Part shown: in pieces, positions 1 to 7,948 of the stretch
Numbering within the stretch: position 1 is the stretch's first letter
Layout: every line of letters begins with the position of its first letter
Source: an uncultured cyanobacterium
GTDB taxonomy: Bacteria; Cyanobacteriota; Cyanobacteriia; PCC-6307; Cyanobiaceae
Assembly (NCBI GenBank): GCA_903928835.1
Contig: CAIYSK010000359.1
Span: 1-8,882 of the forward strand
Length of the DNA stretch: 8,882 nt
Direction of reading: 5' to 3'
Made by a program: the position numbers and the translations under genes
Notes under the pieces: model-generated
What the model was told of the DNA's origin: nothing
Database searches by the model: none
Seen by the model: the letters and a program-made list of their open reading frames with translations, nothing else

Positions 1-587
1 CCGCCCGAGGCGGTGAGCTGGATGCGGCGCAGCCCCGGGGTGGGGATGCCCGTGGAGAGGCGGGCGGTGTCGGCCCAGGGCGTGCCCTGGAGGCACTGGA
101 AGATGGCCGAGTGCTCGGAATCGGCTGGCAACAGCCGCGAACCGCTCTTGGCCAATTCCGGCAACACCACCGGACCAGCGGCGATCAGGGTTTCCTTGTT
201 GGCCAGGGCCAGATCCTTACCGGCGCGCACCGCAGCCAGGGTGGGCAGCAGGCCCGCGCAACCGACGATCCCGGTCACCACCAGATCGGCGCTGGGCCAG
301 GCCGCCGCCACGCAGATGCCGTCGGGGCCGCCCAGCAATTCGGGCAGCTTGGCCGGGCGCTGGGCGGGCTCGAGGGCGTTAAGCCGGGTCTTCAGGCTGG
401 CCACCAGCTCGGCATCGGCCAGGGCCACCACCTCGGGGGCGTGGCGCTGAATCTGCTGGATCAGGAGGTCGAGGTTGCGCCCTGCCGTGAGGGCCACCAC
501 CTTGAAGCGATCGGGGAAAGCCTCCACGATCTCGAGGGTTTGGGTGCCGATCGACCCGGTGGATCCCAGCACGCTGATGGCTTTCAC
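1..587 (-). CDS. dxr: 1-deoxy-D-xylulose 5-phosphate reductoisomerase, N-terminal half (cut by window edge)
   Basis: This enzyme converts 1-deoxy-D-xylulose 5-phosphate to 2-C-methyl-D-erythritol 4-phosphate with NADPH, the committed step of the cytosolic MEP pathway that feeds carotenoids, phytol and quinones in cyanobacteria. Seen directly: a GTG start at 587 opens [13 protein letters not shown], the dinucleotide-binding loop (residues 8-14), followed by [10 protein letters not shown] (33-42), LANKE (128-132), the metal-binding [11 protein letters not shown] (156-166, with D156 and E158) and LTASGG at the window edge, where S194 matches the phosphate-binding serine of the family. About 195 of roughly 400 residues are present; the rest lies to the left of the window. 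The GTG start is chosen because the nearby upstream ATG is in another frame and family members begin just before the GSTGSIG loop. A purine-rich AGGGG stretch lies a few bases upstream. It is divergent from the pseudouridine synthase, with 65 bases between them. The family call is very secure. Confidence 0.96.
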   Translation of the reverse strand, partial: MKAISVLGSTGSIGTQTLEIVEAFPDRFKVVALTAGRNLDLLIQQIQRHAPEVVALADAELVASLKTRLNALEPAQRPAKLPELLGGPDGICVAAAWPSADLVVTGIVGCAGLLPTLAAVRAGKDLALANKETLIAAGPVVLPELAKSGSRLLPADSEHSAIFQCLQGTPWADTARLSTGIPTPGLRRIQLTASG

Positions 588-652
588 GGCTGGGGCCCCT
601 GTAGGTTTCGGCGCTCCAGTTTCCCATCGCCCCTGCCCGCTGGATTGGCCCT

Positions 653-1336
653 GTGGATCTGGAACCCCGCCTTTTGTACCTAGACCCCTATTTGGCGGCC
701 TTTGACAAGCCCTCGGGGCTCTTGAGCCAACCCGGTTTGGGGCCGGATTTGGCCGATTCCCTGATCACCCGGGTCCAGCAGCGCTGGCCGGAGCTGCGCC
801 TGGTGCACCGGCTCGATCGCGACACCTCGGGCTTGCTGCTGCTGGCCTTCACCCCCCTGGTCCACCGCCAGCTCAGTGGCCTGTTTGCCGGGCGCGCGAT
901 CCACAAGGTCTATGGGGCCGAGGTGGCTGGCCACCCCAGGGCCCAGGGCGGCCTGATCGATCGGCCCCTGGCCCGGATTGGCACCCGGCCGCCCCGCTAT
1001 GGCCCGCTGCCTGTGGACCAAGGCGGTAAATCAGCCATAACCCATTGGCGCTTGCTGCAGCGGCGCTGGGATGGCCAGGGCCGGCCGATCTCCCGATTGT
1101 TGCTCGTGCCCCGCACTGGCCGCTCCCACCAATTGCGGGTGCATCTCGAGCAGATCGGCCATCCGATCCTGGGGGATCCGATCTATGGGGTGGCACCAGG
1201 GGCAGATCGCCTACGGCTGCATGCCTGGGGGCTGCGGTTTCGCCATCCGGCCACGGGCAAGCCCCTGCGGCTGCGCTGCCCGGCACCATGGGAGCACCCC
1301 GATGGGCCGAGTTCGGTCCTGGTACCCCATGGCTGA
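653..1336 (+). CDS. RluA-family RNA pseudouridine synthase
   Basis: This protein is predicted to isomerise specific uridines to pseudouridine in rRNA or tRNA. Seen directly: an N-terminal [11 protein letters not shown] segment (residues 18-28), the catalytic motif HRLDRDTSG (52-60) with D55 as the expected nucleophile, and the C-terminal family motif RSHQLRVHL followed by [11 protein letters not shown]. At 227 residues it has only the catalytic domain and no N-terminal S4 RNA-binding domain, as in the RluA subgroup rather than RluC/RluD. The start is a GTG at 653; no ATG lies in frame near it, and the protein would lose conserved sequence with a later start. It overlaps the next gene by eight bases, which suggests co-translation. 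The target nucleotide cannot be told from the sequence, so no specific gene name is given. Confidence 0.93.
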   Translation: MDLEPRLLYLDPYLAAFDKPSGLLSQPGLGPDLADSLITRVQQRWPELRLVHRLDRDTSGLLLLAFTPLVHRQLSGLFAGRAIHKVYGAEVAGHPRAQGGLIDRPLARIGTRPPRYGPLPVDQGGKSAITHWRLLQRRWDGQGRPISRLLLVPRTGRSHQLRVHLEQIGHPILGDPIYGVAPGADRLRLHAWGLRFRHPATGKPLRLRCPAPWEHPDGPSSVLVPHG

Positions 1337-1571
1337 TCTGCCCGGTTTTCTCCAGCGCTGGAATTTCATCGAACGGGCCAAGCTCGAGCGCACCCTGTGG
1401 GAGGCCTTCGAACAGGGCGAGGACATTGATGCTTTGGTCGCCCAGTGCCGCGCTGCGGTTCAAGCTGGTGATAAGGCCCGTGCTTTCGAGCTTGACGTGT
1501 GGAGCACCACCCTCGACCGCATCCGCAAAATCGAGCGGATGATGGCTACGCAAAAGCAGCCGCCCTCCTGA
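1329..1571 (+). CDS. Conserved-looking small protein of unknown function, 80 residues
   Basis: I do not recognise a named family. The ATG at 1329 lies inside the 3' end of the pseudouridine synthase gene (eight-base overlap), which argues for a real, translationally coupled gene rather than a chance frame. The open frame extends further upstream inside that gene, but those earlier starts would overlap it extensively and are less likely. The product ([19 protein letters not shown]...) is soluble, rich in charged and helix-forming residues, without signal peptide, membrane segment or cysteine pairs, and looks like two or three amphipathic helices. The pattern FIERAKLERTLWEAFEQGED followed by a second helix with many Arg/Glu pairs suggests a small helical binding protein. 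A function in RNA metabolism is possible from the neighbour but is only inference. Confidence 0.72.
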   Translation: MADLPGFLQRWNFIERAKLERTLWEAFEQGEDIDALVAQCRAAVQAGDKARAFELDVWSTTLDRIRKIERMMATQKQPPS

Positions 1572-1652
1572 TCCCCTTGGCCTTGGCTCCCAATCTGGTG
1601 CTGTACGGCGTTGTTGCCGTTGGTCAGGGAAACTCTTTGATCTAACGCGGTG

Positions 1653-2987
1653 ATGCGCTCAGTGGGTTCCGACGACCTCCCTCTGCCCGGAACTGGTGAT
1701 CCCCTTGAGGGGGCTTTGGCCGCCCTGCGCCGGCACCTGCTCCCGTTTCTGTTCCTCCTCTACGTGGTCGCCTACCTCGATCGCGTCAATGTCTCCTTTG
1801 CTGCCGTCGGGGTTTCCAGGGATCTTGGTCTCAACAGCGCCTCCTACGGGTTTGCCGCCGGGATCTTTTTTCTCGGCTACGTCCTGTTTGAAATCCCGAG
1901 CAACCTGATCCTTGATCGGGTTGGGGCGCGGCGCTGGATCAGCCGCATCCTGTTCACTTGGGGGGTGGTCGCTGCGCTGATGGCGTTCATGACCACAGCG
2001 GCCCAGTTCAACGGGCTGCGGCTCTTGCTTGGCGTGGCAGAAGCGGGTTTTTTCCCTGGAATTATTCTCTACTTAAGCCATTGGGTACCTGCAGGGCAGC
2101 GGGCCCGCACCCTGGCGGGTTTCATGCTCGCCATTCCGGTCGCTGGTCTGCTGGGGGGGCCGGTTTCGGCAGCGCTGCTCTCACTGCATGGTTTTCTCGG
2201 CCTGGCTGGTTGGCGTTGGCTGTTTCTGCTGGAGGCTTTGCCCGCCATTGTTCTTTCCGTCATCGTCTGGCACTGGTTACCCAACCGCCCCCACCAAGCC
2301 CGCTGGCTTCAGAGCGCCGAGGCAGAAGCGCTCGAGCAGGCCTTGCAGCAGGAGCGTGACCAGAGTCAGGCCAGCGGCGACAAGGTCCAAGGTCTGGCTG
2401 CCCTTTGGGGAGATCGCCGTCTCTGGCTGCTGAGCTTCCTTTACTTAGGCATCGCCACCAGCTTCTACGGCTTCAGTTTCTGGATCCCACGTTTTGTGGG
2501 TGATGCCCTGGGCCAGGATGCACCGTCGCCAGTCCTGGTGAATTTGCTCAGTGCCATTCCTTACGGTCTGGCGGTGGTGGTGATGCTGCTTGTGGGTCGC
2601 GCTGCCGATCACCACGTTGATAAGCGTCTGTTTGTGGCCGTACCTCTAGCCGTGGCGGCCCTGGCCTTGTTCCTATCGCTGCCAGCAACTGGTCCATTGC
2701 GATTGGCGTTGATCAGCATCGCCACCGCGGCTGCTTTCTCAAGCCTGGGACCAGCTTGGGCAACCCCGCTGCAGTTTCTGGGCGGCAGGGCTGCCGCCGG
2801 GGGCATTGCTGCGATCAACGCCTTTGGCAACATCGGCGGTTTTATGGCTCCTTTTGTGATGGGGCGACTGATGCTCAGGCCCCAGGGCGACACCCTGGCC
2901 CTGGCCTACCTGGGCGGCGTGCTTTTGCTGTCAGCAGTCTTGGCGTTGCTGGCCACCCAGCGGCGCGATCGCTCAGCGGCTTGTTGA
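1653..2987 (+). CDS. MFS transporter, anion:cation symporter (tartrate/phthalate-type) family
   Basis: This is predicted to be a 12-helix inner-membrane permease for an organic anion, probably driven by proton or cation symport. Seen directly: a first helix ending in YVVAYLDRVNVSFAA, then GYVLFEIPSNLILDRVGAR, GVAEAGFFPGIILYLSHWVP, a central hydrophilic loop with an acidic/glutamine-rich stretch, and INAFGNIGGFMAPFVMG in the C-terminal half. These match the ACS family, which includes tartrate, galactonate and phthalate carriers. The length of about 444 residues is normal. A GTG at 1650 directly precedes the ATG at 1653; the ATG is preferred, and no convincing Shine-Dalgarno sequence supports either. 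The substrate cannot be read from sequence. It follows the 80-residue gene by 81 bases and is convergent with cysS. Some stretches (around 2041-2100, 30 of 60 bases G or C by hand count) are less GC-rich than the flanking housekeeping genes, a weak hint of later acquisition. Confidence 0.92.
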   Translation: MRSVGSDDLPLPGTGDPLEGALAALRRHLLPFLFLLYVVAYLDRVNVSFAAVGVSRDLGLNSASYGFAAGIFFLGYVLFEIPSNLILDRVGARRWISRILFTWGVVAALMAFMTTAAQFNGLRLLLGVAEAGFFPGIILYLSHWVPAGQRARTLAGFMLAIPVAGLLGGPVSAALLSLHGFLGLAGWRWLFLLEALPAIVLSVIVWHWLPNRPHQARWLQSAEAEALEQALQQERDQSQASGDKVQGLAALWGDRRLWLLSFLYLGIATSFYGFSFWIPRFVGDALGQDAPSPVLVNLLSAIPYGLAVVVMLLVGRAADHHVDKRLFVAVPLAVAALALFLSLPATGPLRLALISIATAAAFSSLGPAWATPLQFLGGRAAAGGIAAINAFGNIGGFMAPFVMGRLMLRPQGDTLALAYLGGVLLLSAVLALLATQRRDRSAAC

Positions 2988-3038
2988 ATGAATCGAACAA
3001 CTGCGCCAATCCCGTCCCATGGCTGTAGGGGCGAGTAT

Positions 3039-4532
3039 TCAGTGCCTCAGCCATTCCGTTTGCCCACCGCCCTTGTCGATCAGTTCGATGCCTTGGGCCT
3101 TGAGCGCGTCGCGGATGCGGTCGGCCTCTTGGAAGTTTTTGGCGGCCTTGGCGGCAAGCCGCTCTTCGATCTGGGCCTGGATTTCAGCGTCGCCCGCTCC
3201 GGGATGTCCGTTGCCCCAGGCGTCTGGTTTGGCGGGCTCTGTTTCGATTTTTAGCCCCAGAACGCCGGCGAGTTCCTGCAGCAGGTGGCAGCGGGCGATG
3301 AGCTCGCTTTGGTTGGCTTCGGCTTCGGCGGCTGGATCGCCCCGCTCGATGCGGTTGGCCAAAGCGCGCAGGGGTTTGGCCAACTCAAACAGCACCGCCA
3401 GGGCGGCGGAGGTGTTGAGGTCGTCGTTGAGGGCCGCCGCAAAACGGCTGCGGGCATCGGCCAAGTCTGGGCGATTCTCTTGCTGGGGTTCGCTGGCGGC
3501 CTGGGCTGCCGGGCCGGTGGCAGCCGTCAACTTCAGGGCGGCATTGAGACCCTTCCAGCCGGTGGCCGCGGCCTCGAGGGCCTCGGGGGTGAAATCGAGG
3601 GGTTTGCGGTAGTGGGCCTGCAGCACGAACAGCCGCAGGGTCATGGCTGACACACCGCTCTCCAACAGGGCCCGGATCGTGGTGAAGTTGCCGAGCGACT
3701 TGCTCATCTTCTGACCGCCCACGTTCACCATGCCGTTGTGCAGCCAATAGCGGGCGAGCTCGTGGCCGCTGGCCGCTTCCGATTGGGCGATTTCGTTCTC
3801 GTGGTGGGGAAAGATCAGGTCGGCACCGCCCAGGTGGATGTCGATGGTGTCGCCGAGTTCGGCGCGCACCATGGCGGAACACTCGATGTGCCAGCCAGGC
3901 CGGCCCGCACCCCAGGGGGAGGGAAAGCTGGGTTCGCCCGGCTTGGCTCCTTTCCAGAGGGCGAAATCAAAGGGGTGCTGTTTGCGTCCCTCTTCGACAT
4001 CGGCGACCCGCCCCTCGGCGTTGTGCTGTTGTTCGGCAAGATCGCGGCCAGAAAGTTTGCCGTAGCCGGCGTGCTTCATCACGGCGAAATAGACGTCCCC
4101 ATCGGCGGAGTAGGCGGCGCCTTTGGCTTCCAGCTCGCTGATCAAGGCGCGAATCCCATCGAGGCTTTGGGTGGCCCGGGGCATGCGATCGGCCGGAAGA
4201 ATATTCAGCGCAGCCATGTCCGCCACGAAGGCCTGGATATTGCGCTCACTCACCGCCTCCATCGAGCTGCCTTCCGCGGCGGCGCGGCCCAAGATCTTGT
4301 CATCGATGTCGGTGTAGTTCTGTACGAACGTCACCTGGTAGCCACTCCAGATCAGGTGGCGGCGCAGCACGTCCCAGGCGATGTAGCTGCGGGCGTGGCC
4401 CAGGTGGCACAGGTCGTAGACCGTGACCCCGCAGCAATAGATGCTCACCTTGCCGGGCTCGAGCGGCTCAAAGGTTTCGGTGCGGCGTGTGAGGGTGTTG
4501 GTGAGCTGAAGGGCCATGGGGGCTGCTGTCAT
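3039..4532 (-). CDS. cysS: Cysteinyl-tRNA synthetase
   Basis: This class I aminoacyl-tRNA synthetase charges tRNA-Cys in the cytosol. Seen directly, on 497 residues: [17 protein letters not shown] with the HIGH-type signature HLGH (43-46), the [12 protein letters not shown] segment, HHENEIAQ and the KMSKS loop (275-279). The four zinc ligands expected from the E. coli enzyme are present as C34, C218, H243 and E247, offset consistently. The C-terminal tail includes the anticodon-binding helical part ([20 protein letters not shown]). Length is typical of the family. The ATG at 4532 overlaps the polA stop codon as ATGA; a second ATG five codons later (M6, codon at 4517-4515) is also close to the usual family start, so the exact start is not certain. 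It is probably co-transcribed with polA. It ends 51 bases from the convergent MFS gene, with no clear terminator hairpin between them. Confidence 0.98.
   Translation of the reverse strand: MTAAPMALQLTNTLTRRTETFEPLEPGKVSIYCCGVTVYDLCHLGHARSYIAWDVLRRHLIWSGYQVTFVQNYTDIDDKILGRAAAEGSSMEAVSERNIQAFVADMAALNILPADRMPRATQSLDGIRALISELEAKGAAYSADGDVYFAVMKHAGYGKLSGRDLAEQQHNAEGRVADVEEGRKQHPFDFALWKGAKPGEPSFPSPWGAGRPGWHIECSAMVRAELGDTIDIHLGGADLIFPHHENEIAQSEAASGHELARYWLHNGMVNVGGQKMSKSLGNFTTIRALLESGVSAMTLRLFVLQAHYRKPLDFTPEALEAAATGWKGLNAALKLTAATGPAAQAASEPQQENRPDLADARSRFAAALNDDLNTSAALAVLFELAKPLRALANRIERGDPAAEAEANQSELIARCHLLQELAGVLGLKIETEPAKPDAWGNGHPGAGDAEIQAQIEERLAAKAAKNFQEADRIRDALKAQGIELIDKGGGQTEWLRH
4529..4532 (-). 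promoter_or_regulatory. polA-cysS stop/start overlap (ATGA)
   Basis: Read on the minus strand, the last polA codon is followed by TGA whose first two bases are also the last two of the cysS ATG, giving ATGA. A purine-rich GGAAGCGAA in the polA 3' end precedes it and could serve as ribosome binding site. Such overlaps commonly accompany termination-reinitiation coupling; that coupling is inferred, while the overlap itself is seen. Confidence 0.6.
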
Positions 4533-7500
4533 TTCGCTTCCATCCAGTTCGGGCCCACCCCGGTTTCCACCACAAGAGGCACCGAGAGTTTGACGGCGTT
4601 TTCCATGGTTTCACGCGTCAGGGTGACCACCGCATCCAGCACCTCGGGGGCGGCTTCGAGCACCAGTTCGTCGTGCACCTGGAGCAGCAGCCTGGCGGCC
4701 AGGCCATTGCTTTCCAGCTTGTGGTGCAGCTGCACCATGGCCACTTTGATGATGTCGGCGGAGGAGCCCTGGATGGGGGCGTTGGCCGCGGCACGAAGTT
4801 GCTGGGCCTCCATGCCGCCCCGGCGGGCCACCTCGAGGTCGATCGCGAGGGGATCTTTGCCCCTGAGGCGACCCAAGCCATTGGGATCAAAGGGGAAGGG
4901 CCGCCGCCTGCCCAGGATTGTCTCCACATAGCCCTGGCTGAGGGCCAGCCGTTCTTGAAGTTCCAGGAAGGCAAACACCTTGGGGTAGCGCTGCTTGTAC
5001 TTGCTTAAAAACCCCTTGGCCTGGGCCTGGCTCACGCCGGTTTCGCGGGCAAACCGCTGGGCGCCCATGCCGTAGATCACCCCGAAATTGATGGTCTTGC
5101 CTAGCCGCCGCTCATCGGGAGTGATGTCCTCTTTTTCCAGCAGCAAGCGGGCGGTGAGGGCATGCACATCGTCTCCCTGTTGGTAGGCGTTCACGAGCAC
5201 CTCCTCCCCCGAGAGGTGGGTGAGGATGCGCAGCTCGATTTGGGAGTAGTCGGCGCTGATCAGTTGCCAGCCATCCTGGGGCAAAAACGCTTTTCGAATT
5301 CGGCGGGAAAACACCGTGCGAATCGGGATGTTTTGCAGGTTTGGGTTGCTGCTCGAGAGCCGGCCGGTGGCGGTTACAGCCTGGTTGAAATCGGTGTGCA
5401 CCCGCCCCGTTTCCGGTTCCACCAGGGCGGGTAGGGCATCCACATAGGTGCTTTTTAATTTGCTCAGGGTGCGGTGCTCCAGCACCAAGGGCACCACCGG
5501 GTGATCGGCCTCCAGCTTCTCGAGCACGGCGGCATCGGTGCTCCAGCCCGTTTTGGTTTTGCGTGACTTTTTGCGATCGAGCCCCAGGGTGTCGAACAGC
5601 AGTTCGCCCAATTGCTTGGGGGAGGCCAGGTTGAAATCGCTGCCGGCGGCCTCCTTGGCCTGGGCTTCCAGGCTTGTGAGGGTGGCGAGCAATTCGCCCG
5701 AGAGCTCCTGGAGGTAGGCGATGTCGATGCGGATGCCGGTGGCTTCCATGGCTGCCAGCACGGGCTCCAGCGGCAGCTCCACCTCCCGCAGCAGGGGCAT
5801 CAAGGCCCCACCGAGTTCCTGGAGTTGCTGGCCCAACAGCTGGCTGAGCCTCCAGGTGAGGTGCACGTCCATGCCGCAATAGAGGGCCGCAACCTCGATC
5901 GGCACCGAGGCGAAGTTGGCACCCTTGGCCACAAGGTCGCTGAAGCTGGTTGGGAGGAAGCCAAAGTTGCGCTCCGCCATGGCCTCAAGGCCGTGTTTGG
6001 CGTTGGCATCGCGCAGGTAATCGGCCAACAGGGTGTCCATCACCACGCCGCCGAGGGCCAAGCCATGGCGCAACAGGATCAACCGGTCGTACTTGGCGTT
6101 TTGCAGGCTTTTGGGGTGGTCTGGGCTGGTCAGCCAGGGGGCCAGGGCTTCCACCACCGCAGCCAAGGGAAGTTGGGGTGGGGCGGCGGGAGCCGCACTG
6201 AGCAGATCCGCGGCCATGGGGGGGTGGTGGCCAATCGGCAGATAGGCCAGATCCGCTGGACCTGGACCCCAGCAGAAACCCATGCCAACCAGCTCAGCTT
6301 TGAACGGATTGAGATCGGTGGTTTCGGTGTCGAGGGCGATGGGATGGGCGGAATCGGTGGCGGCCATCAACCGCCCCACCAGGGCCTCGAGTTCAGGGGG
6401 GAGGCTGATCAGCTGGGGCTCGAGGCTGGGTTGGCCTGCTGCGGGATGGGTGACTGGGGAATCAGTCCCTGGGGAATCAGGGGGTGTTGGATTGGCAGCC
6501 GTTGGATCGGTGGCTGTTGGATTGGCAGGGTTTTGGCTTGATGCGCCGGCGGTTTTGGTTGCTGGGCCCTCTTTGAGCCCGGAAAGGTCCGGGGGATGGG
6601 TGGAGAAAATGGTGGCGAAGTTGGGCACCTGGCGCACCAGGCTGAAGAGCTCCAGCTCCTCGAGGCTGCCGGCGAGGGCTAAGGCTTTGACCTCACCCAG
6701 CTCCAGCCGCGGCTCGCTGGGTAGGGGGATATCGATCAGGATCTCGGCCAGCATCCGGGAGCGGTAGGCGTTCTCCTTGTCGGCCCGCAGCTTGTCGATC
6801 AGGGCTCCTTTCAGGGGCCCGTTGCTGGCTTTGGGGCCATCAAGGCCATCGAGGGCGGCATAGATGCCATCCACATGCTCGAAGGATTGGAGCAGGCTGA
6901 TCGCGGTCTTGGGACCCACGCCCTTGACGCCAGGGATGTTGTCGGAGGAATCGCCCGTGAGTGCTTTGAGGTCGACCACCTCTTCCGGGGTGACGCCGAG
7001 CTTGGCGATGACCCCCTCGCGGCGAATGTTCGTGGGCCCGCTGTTTTTGGCATAGGGCCCTCCCCCCATGTACAGCACGGAAATATCGCGGTGGTCGTCA
7101 ACCAGCTGAAACAGATCCCGGTCGCCGGAGAGGATCCGCACCCGCCAGCCCTGGTTGGCAGCCCTGTTGGCCAGGGTGCCCAGGACGTCGTCGGCCTCGT
7201 ACCCCGGCGCCATGCAGAGAGGAATGTCGAGGGAGTCTTCGAGGATGGTTTGCAGGTTGGCCAGGTCGGCAAAGAAGTGCTCGGGGGCCGTGTCGCGGTG
7301 GGCCTTGTAGGCCTCGTCGGCTACGTGCCGAAAGGTGGGTTCGGCGGTGTCAAAGGCAATCACCACCCCCTGGGGGGCCAAGCCCTTGCAGTTGTCGAGC
7401 AGGGCTTTGAGAAAGCCATAGGTGACGGAAGTGGGTACGCCCTCCTTGGTGCTCAGGCCCCCTTCACCGCCTTTGGAAAAGGCGTAAAAACTACGAAAGG

Positions 7501-7549
7501 CGAGGGAATGGCCGTCGACCAGTAGCAGCAGGGGCTTTTCTCCTGGCAT
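4529..7549 (-). CDS. polA: DNA polymerase I with 5' nuclease and proofreading exonuclease
   Basis: This polymerase removes RNA primers and fills gaps in lagging-strand synthesis and excision repair. All three domains are present in 1006 residues. The 5'-3' nuclease (about 1-310) shows LLLLVDGHS with D12, [19 protein letters not shown] and [17 protein letters not shown]. After a Pro/Thr/Ala-rich linker (about 331-377) comes the 3'-5' exonuclease with intact Exo I (DTE, D407 and E409), Exo II (NAKYD, D488) and Exo III (YCGMD, Y557 and D561), so proofreading should be active. The polymerase domain has motif A ([10 protein letters not shown]767), the O-helix [14 protein letters not shown] (R814, K818, F822, Y826) and motif C ([10 protein letters not shown]960 and E961). 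F822 is the usual Phe that disfavours dideoxynucleotides. The ATG at 7549 has AAGGG six bases upstream. The length slightly exceeds that of E. coli (928), partly through the linker. It overlaps cysS by four bases. Confidence 0.98.
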   Translation of the reverse strand: MPGEKPLLLLVDGHSLAFRSFYAFSKGGEGGLSTKEGVPTSVTYGFLKALLDNCKGLAPQGVVIAFDTAEPTFRHVADEAYKAHRDTAPEHFFADLANLQTILEDSLDIPLCMAPGYEADDVLGTLANRAANQGWRVRILSGDRDLFQLVDDHRDISVLYMGGGPYAKNSGPTNIRREGVIAKLGVTPEEVVDLKALTGDSSDNIPGVKGVGPKTAISLLQSFEHVDGIYAALDGLDGPKASNGPLKGALIDKLRADKENAYRSRMLAEILIDIPLPSEPRLELGEVKALALAGSLEELELFSLVRQVPNFATIFSTHPPDLSGLKEGPATKTAGASSQNPANPTATDPTAANPTPPDSPGTDSPVTHPAAGQPSLEPQLISLPPELEALVGRLMAATDSAHPIALDTETTDLNPFKAELVGMGFCWGPGPADLAYLPIGHHPPMAADLLSAAPAAPPQLPLAAVVEALAPWLTSPDHPKSLQNAKYDRLILLRHGLALGGVVMDTLLADYLRDANAKHGLEAMAERNFGFLPTSFSDLVAKGANFASVPIEVAALYCGMDVHLTWRLSQLLGQQLQELGGALMPLLREVELPLEPVLAAMEATGIRIDIAYLQELSGELLATLTSLEAQAKEAAGSDFNLASPKQLGELLFDTLGLDRKKSRKTKTGWSTDAAVLEKLEADHPVVPLVLEHRTLSKLKSTYVDALPALVEPETGRVHTDFNQAVTATGRLSSSNPNLQNIPIRTVFSRRIRKAFLPQDGWQLISADYSQIELRILTHLSGEEVLVNAYQQGDDVHALTARLLLEKEDITPDERRLGKTINFGVIYGMGAQRFARETGVSQAQAKGFLSKYKQRYPKVFAFLELQERLALSQGYVETILGRRRPFPFDPNGLGRLRGKDPLAIDLEVARRGGMEAQQLRAAANAPIQGSSADIIKVAMVQLHHKLESNGLAARLLLQVHDELVLEAAPEVLDAVVTLTRETMENAVKLSVPLVVETGVGPNWMEAK
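6455..6530 (-). repeat. 15-bp in-frame tandem repeat in the polA linker
   Basis: Five units with a 15-base period lie inside polA. On the plus strand, TGGGGAATCAG recurs at 6455-6465 and 6470-6480, and three further units begin with GTTGGAT at 6486, 6501 and 6516; TGTTGGATTGGCAG is repeated exactly at 6485-6498 and 6515-6528. Because the period is a multiple of three it encodes pentapeptides ([25 protein letters not shown]) and keeps the frame open. It falls in the flexible linker between the 5' nuclease and the exonuclease/polymerase part, where length changes should be tolerated. Confidence 0.8.
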
Positions 7550-7584
7550 GGCAAGCCCTTCGGCCCTGGATCGATTGGGGTGCG

Positions 7585-7608
7585 CCCAGCCTGCCAGAGC
7601 AGGTTGGG
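7585..7608. promoter_or_regulatory. Inverted repeat in the polA divergent intergenic region
   Basis: CCCAGCCTGC (7585-7594) faces GCAGGTTGGG (7599-7608) across a four-base CAGA loop. As plus-strand RNA this gives ten pairs including one G-U; as minus-strand RNA the same site is an A-C mismatch. It begins 36 bases upstream of the polA ATG, within the 137-base region (7550-7686) between the divergent polA and the 85-residue gene. No T-run follows it on either strand, so it does not look like an intrinsic terminator. It could be a leader hairpin or a protein-binding operator. A second, shorter inverted repeat (GGCCC-CCT-GGGCC, 7664-7676) sits just before the ATG at 7687. No clear -35/-10 pair was seen in the region. 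Confidence 0.4.
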
Positions 7609-7686
7609 AGGGCCACTATTCCGCGATCTGCGTTGCGTGATCCGCCATCCTTAGTGGAGTGAAGGCCCCCTGGGCCACCCCCTGCC

Positions 7687-7944
7687 ATGGCCCGCACCCC
7701 CCGGCGCTACGCCGTGCACCTGCATCTCAGTGGTGGTCAGAGCGAAATCGCCCACTTCAAAACCCTGGAAGCCTTCCAGCAGTGGTACGGCGGCGTTCTG
7801 ACCGCGGCATCGTCGTCCTCTGCCGCATCCGACACCTTTGTGAATGTGCCGATGGGCGATCTTGAGGGAGAGTATTTGGTGTTGCGTCCCAGTGCTGTGA
7901 TCGGCATCCGGGTCGAACCCCTCTACGGCTCCCTCGACGATTGA
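7687..7944 (+). CDS. Small protein of unknown function, 85 residues
   Basis: I do not recognise a named family. The ATG at 7687 starts a soluble product (MARTPRRYAVHLHLSGG...) with a basic N-terminus, a likely beta-strand (YAVHLHLSG, residues 8-16), an amphipathic helix (FKTLEAFQQWYGGVL, 24-38), a serine-rich turn with four consecutive serines, and two further probable strands (DTFVNVP and EYLVLRPSAVIGIRVEP). The alternation suggests a compact alpha/beta fold. There is no signal peptide, cysteine or membrane segment. It ends four bases before the antiporter ATG, which strongly suggests one transcript with that gene, and it is divergent from polA. The clean start and tight spacing to the antiporter support a genuine gene. 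Function is unknown. Confidence 0.8.
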   Translation: MARTPRRYAVHLHLSGGQSEIAHFKTLEAFQQWYGGVLTAASSSSAASDTFVNVPMGDLEGEYLVLRPSAVIGIRVEPLYGSLDD

Positions 7945-7948
7945 CCTG

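Noticed and set aside
111..683. Plus-strand open frame of 190 codons over the dxr region
   Set aside because: The minus strand encodes clear dxr motifs through the same stretch, so this is a shadow frame.
1605..1620. Inverted repeat ACGGC-GTTGTT-GCCGT after the 80-residue gene, as a possible terminator
   Set aside because: The stem has only five pairs and no T-run follows; too weak to call an intrinsic terminator.
2965..2972. Exact HIP1 octamer GCGATCGC, the repeat abundant in many cyanobacteria
   Set aside because: Only one copy was found, which is about what base composition alone allows, so it says nothing about HIP1 enrichment.
2988..3038. Bidirectional terminator between the convergent MFS and cysS genes
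   Set aside because: Only a four-base complement across a long loop was found and there is no T-run in either direction.
3738..4931. Long plus-strand open frame of 397 codons across cysS and the end of polA
   Set aside because: It is the antisense of two securely identified genes, and its protein has no recognisable domain; high GC keeps such frames open.
5612..6541. Plus-strand open frame of 309 codons within polA, rich in Gly, Gln and His
   Set aside because: It lies opposite the exonuclease and polymerase domains with all catalytic motifs intact on the minus strand; composition is typical of an antisense shadow.
7550..7686. Cyanobacterial LexA-type operator upstream of polA
   Set aside because: No sequence resembling the GTAC-N-GTWC type half-sites was found in the region.
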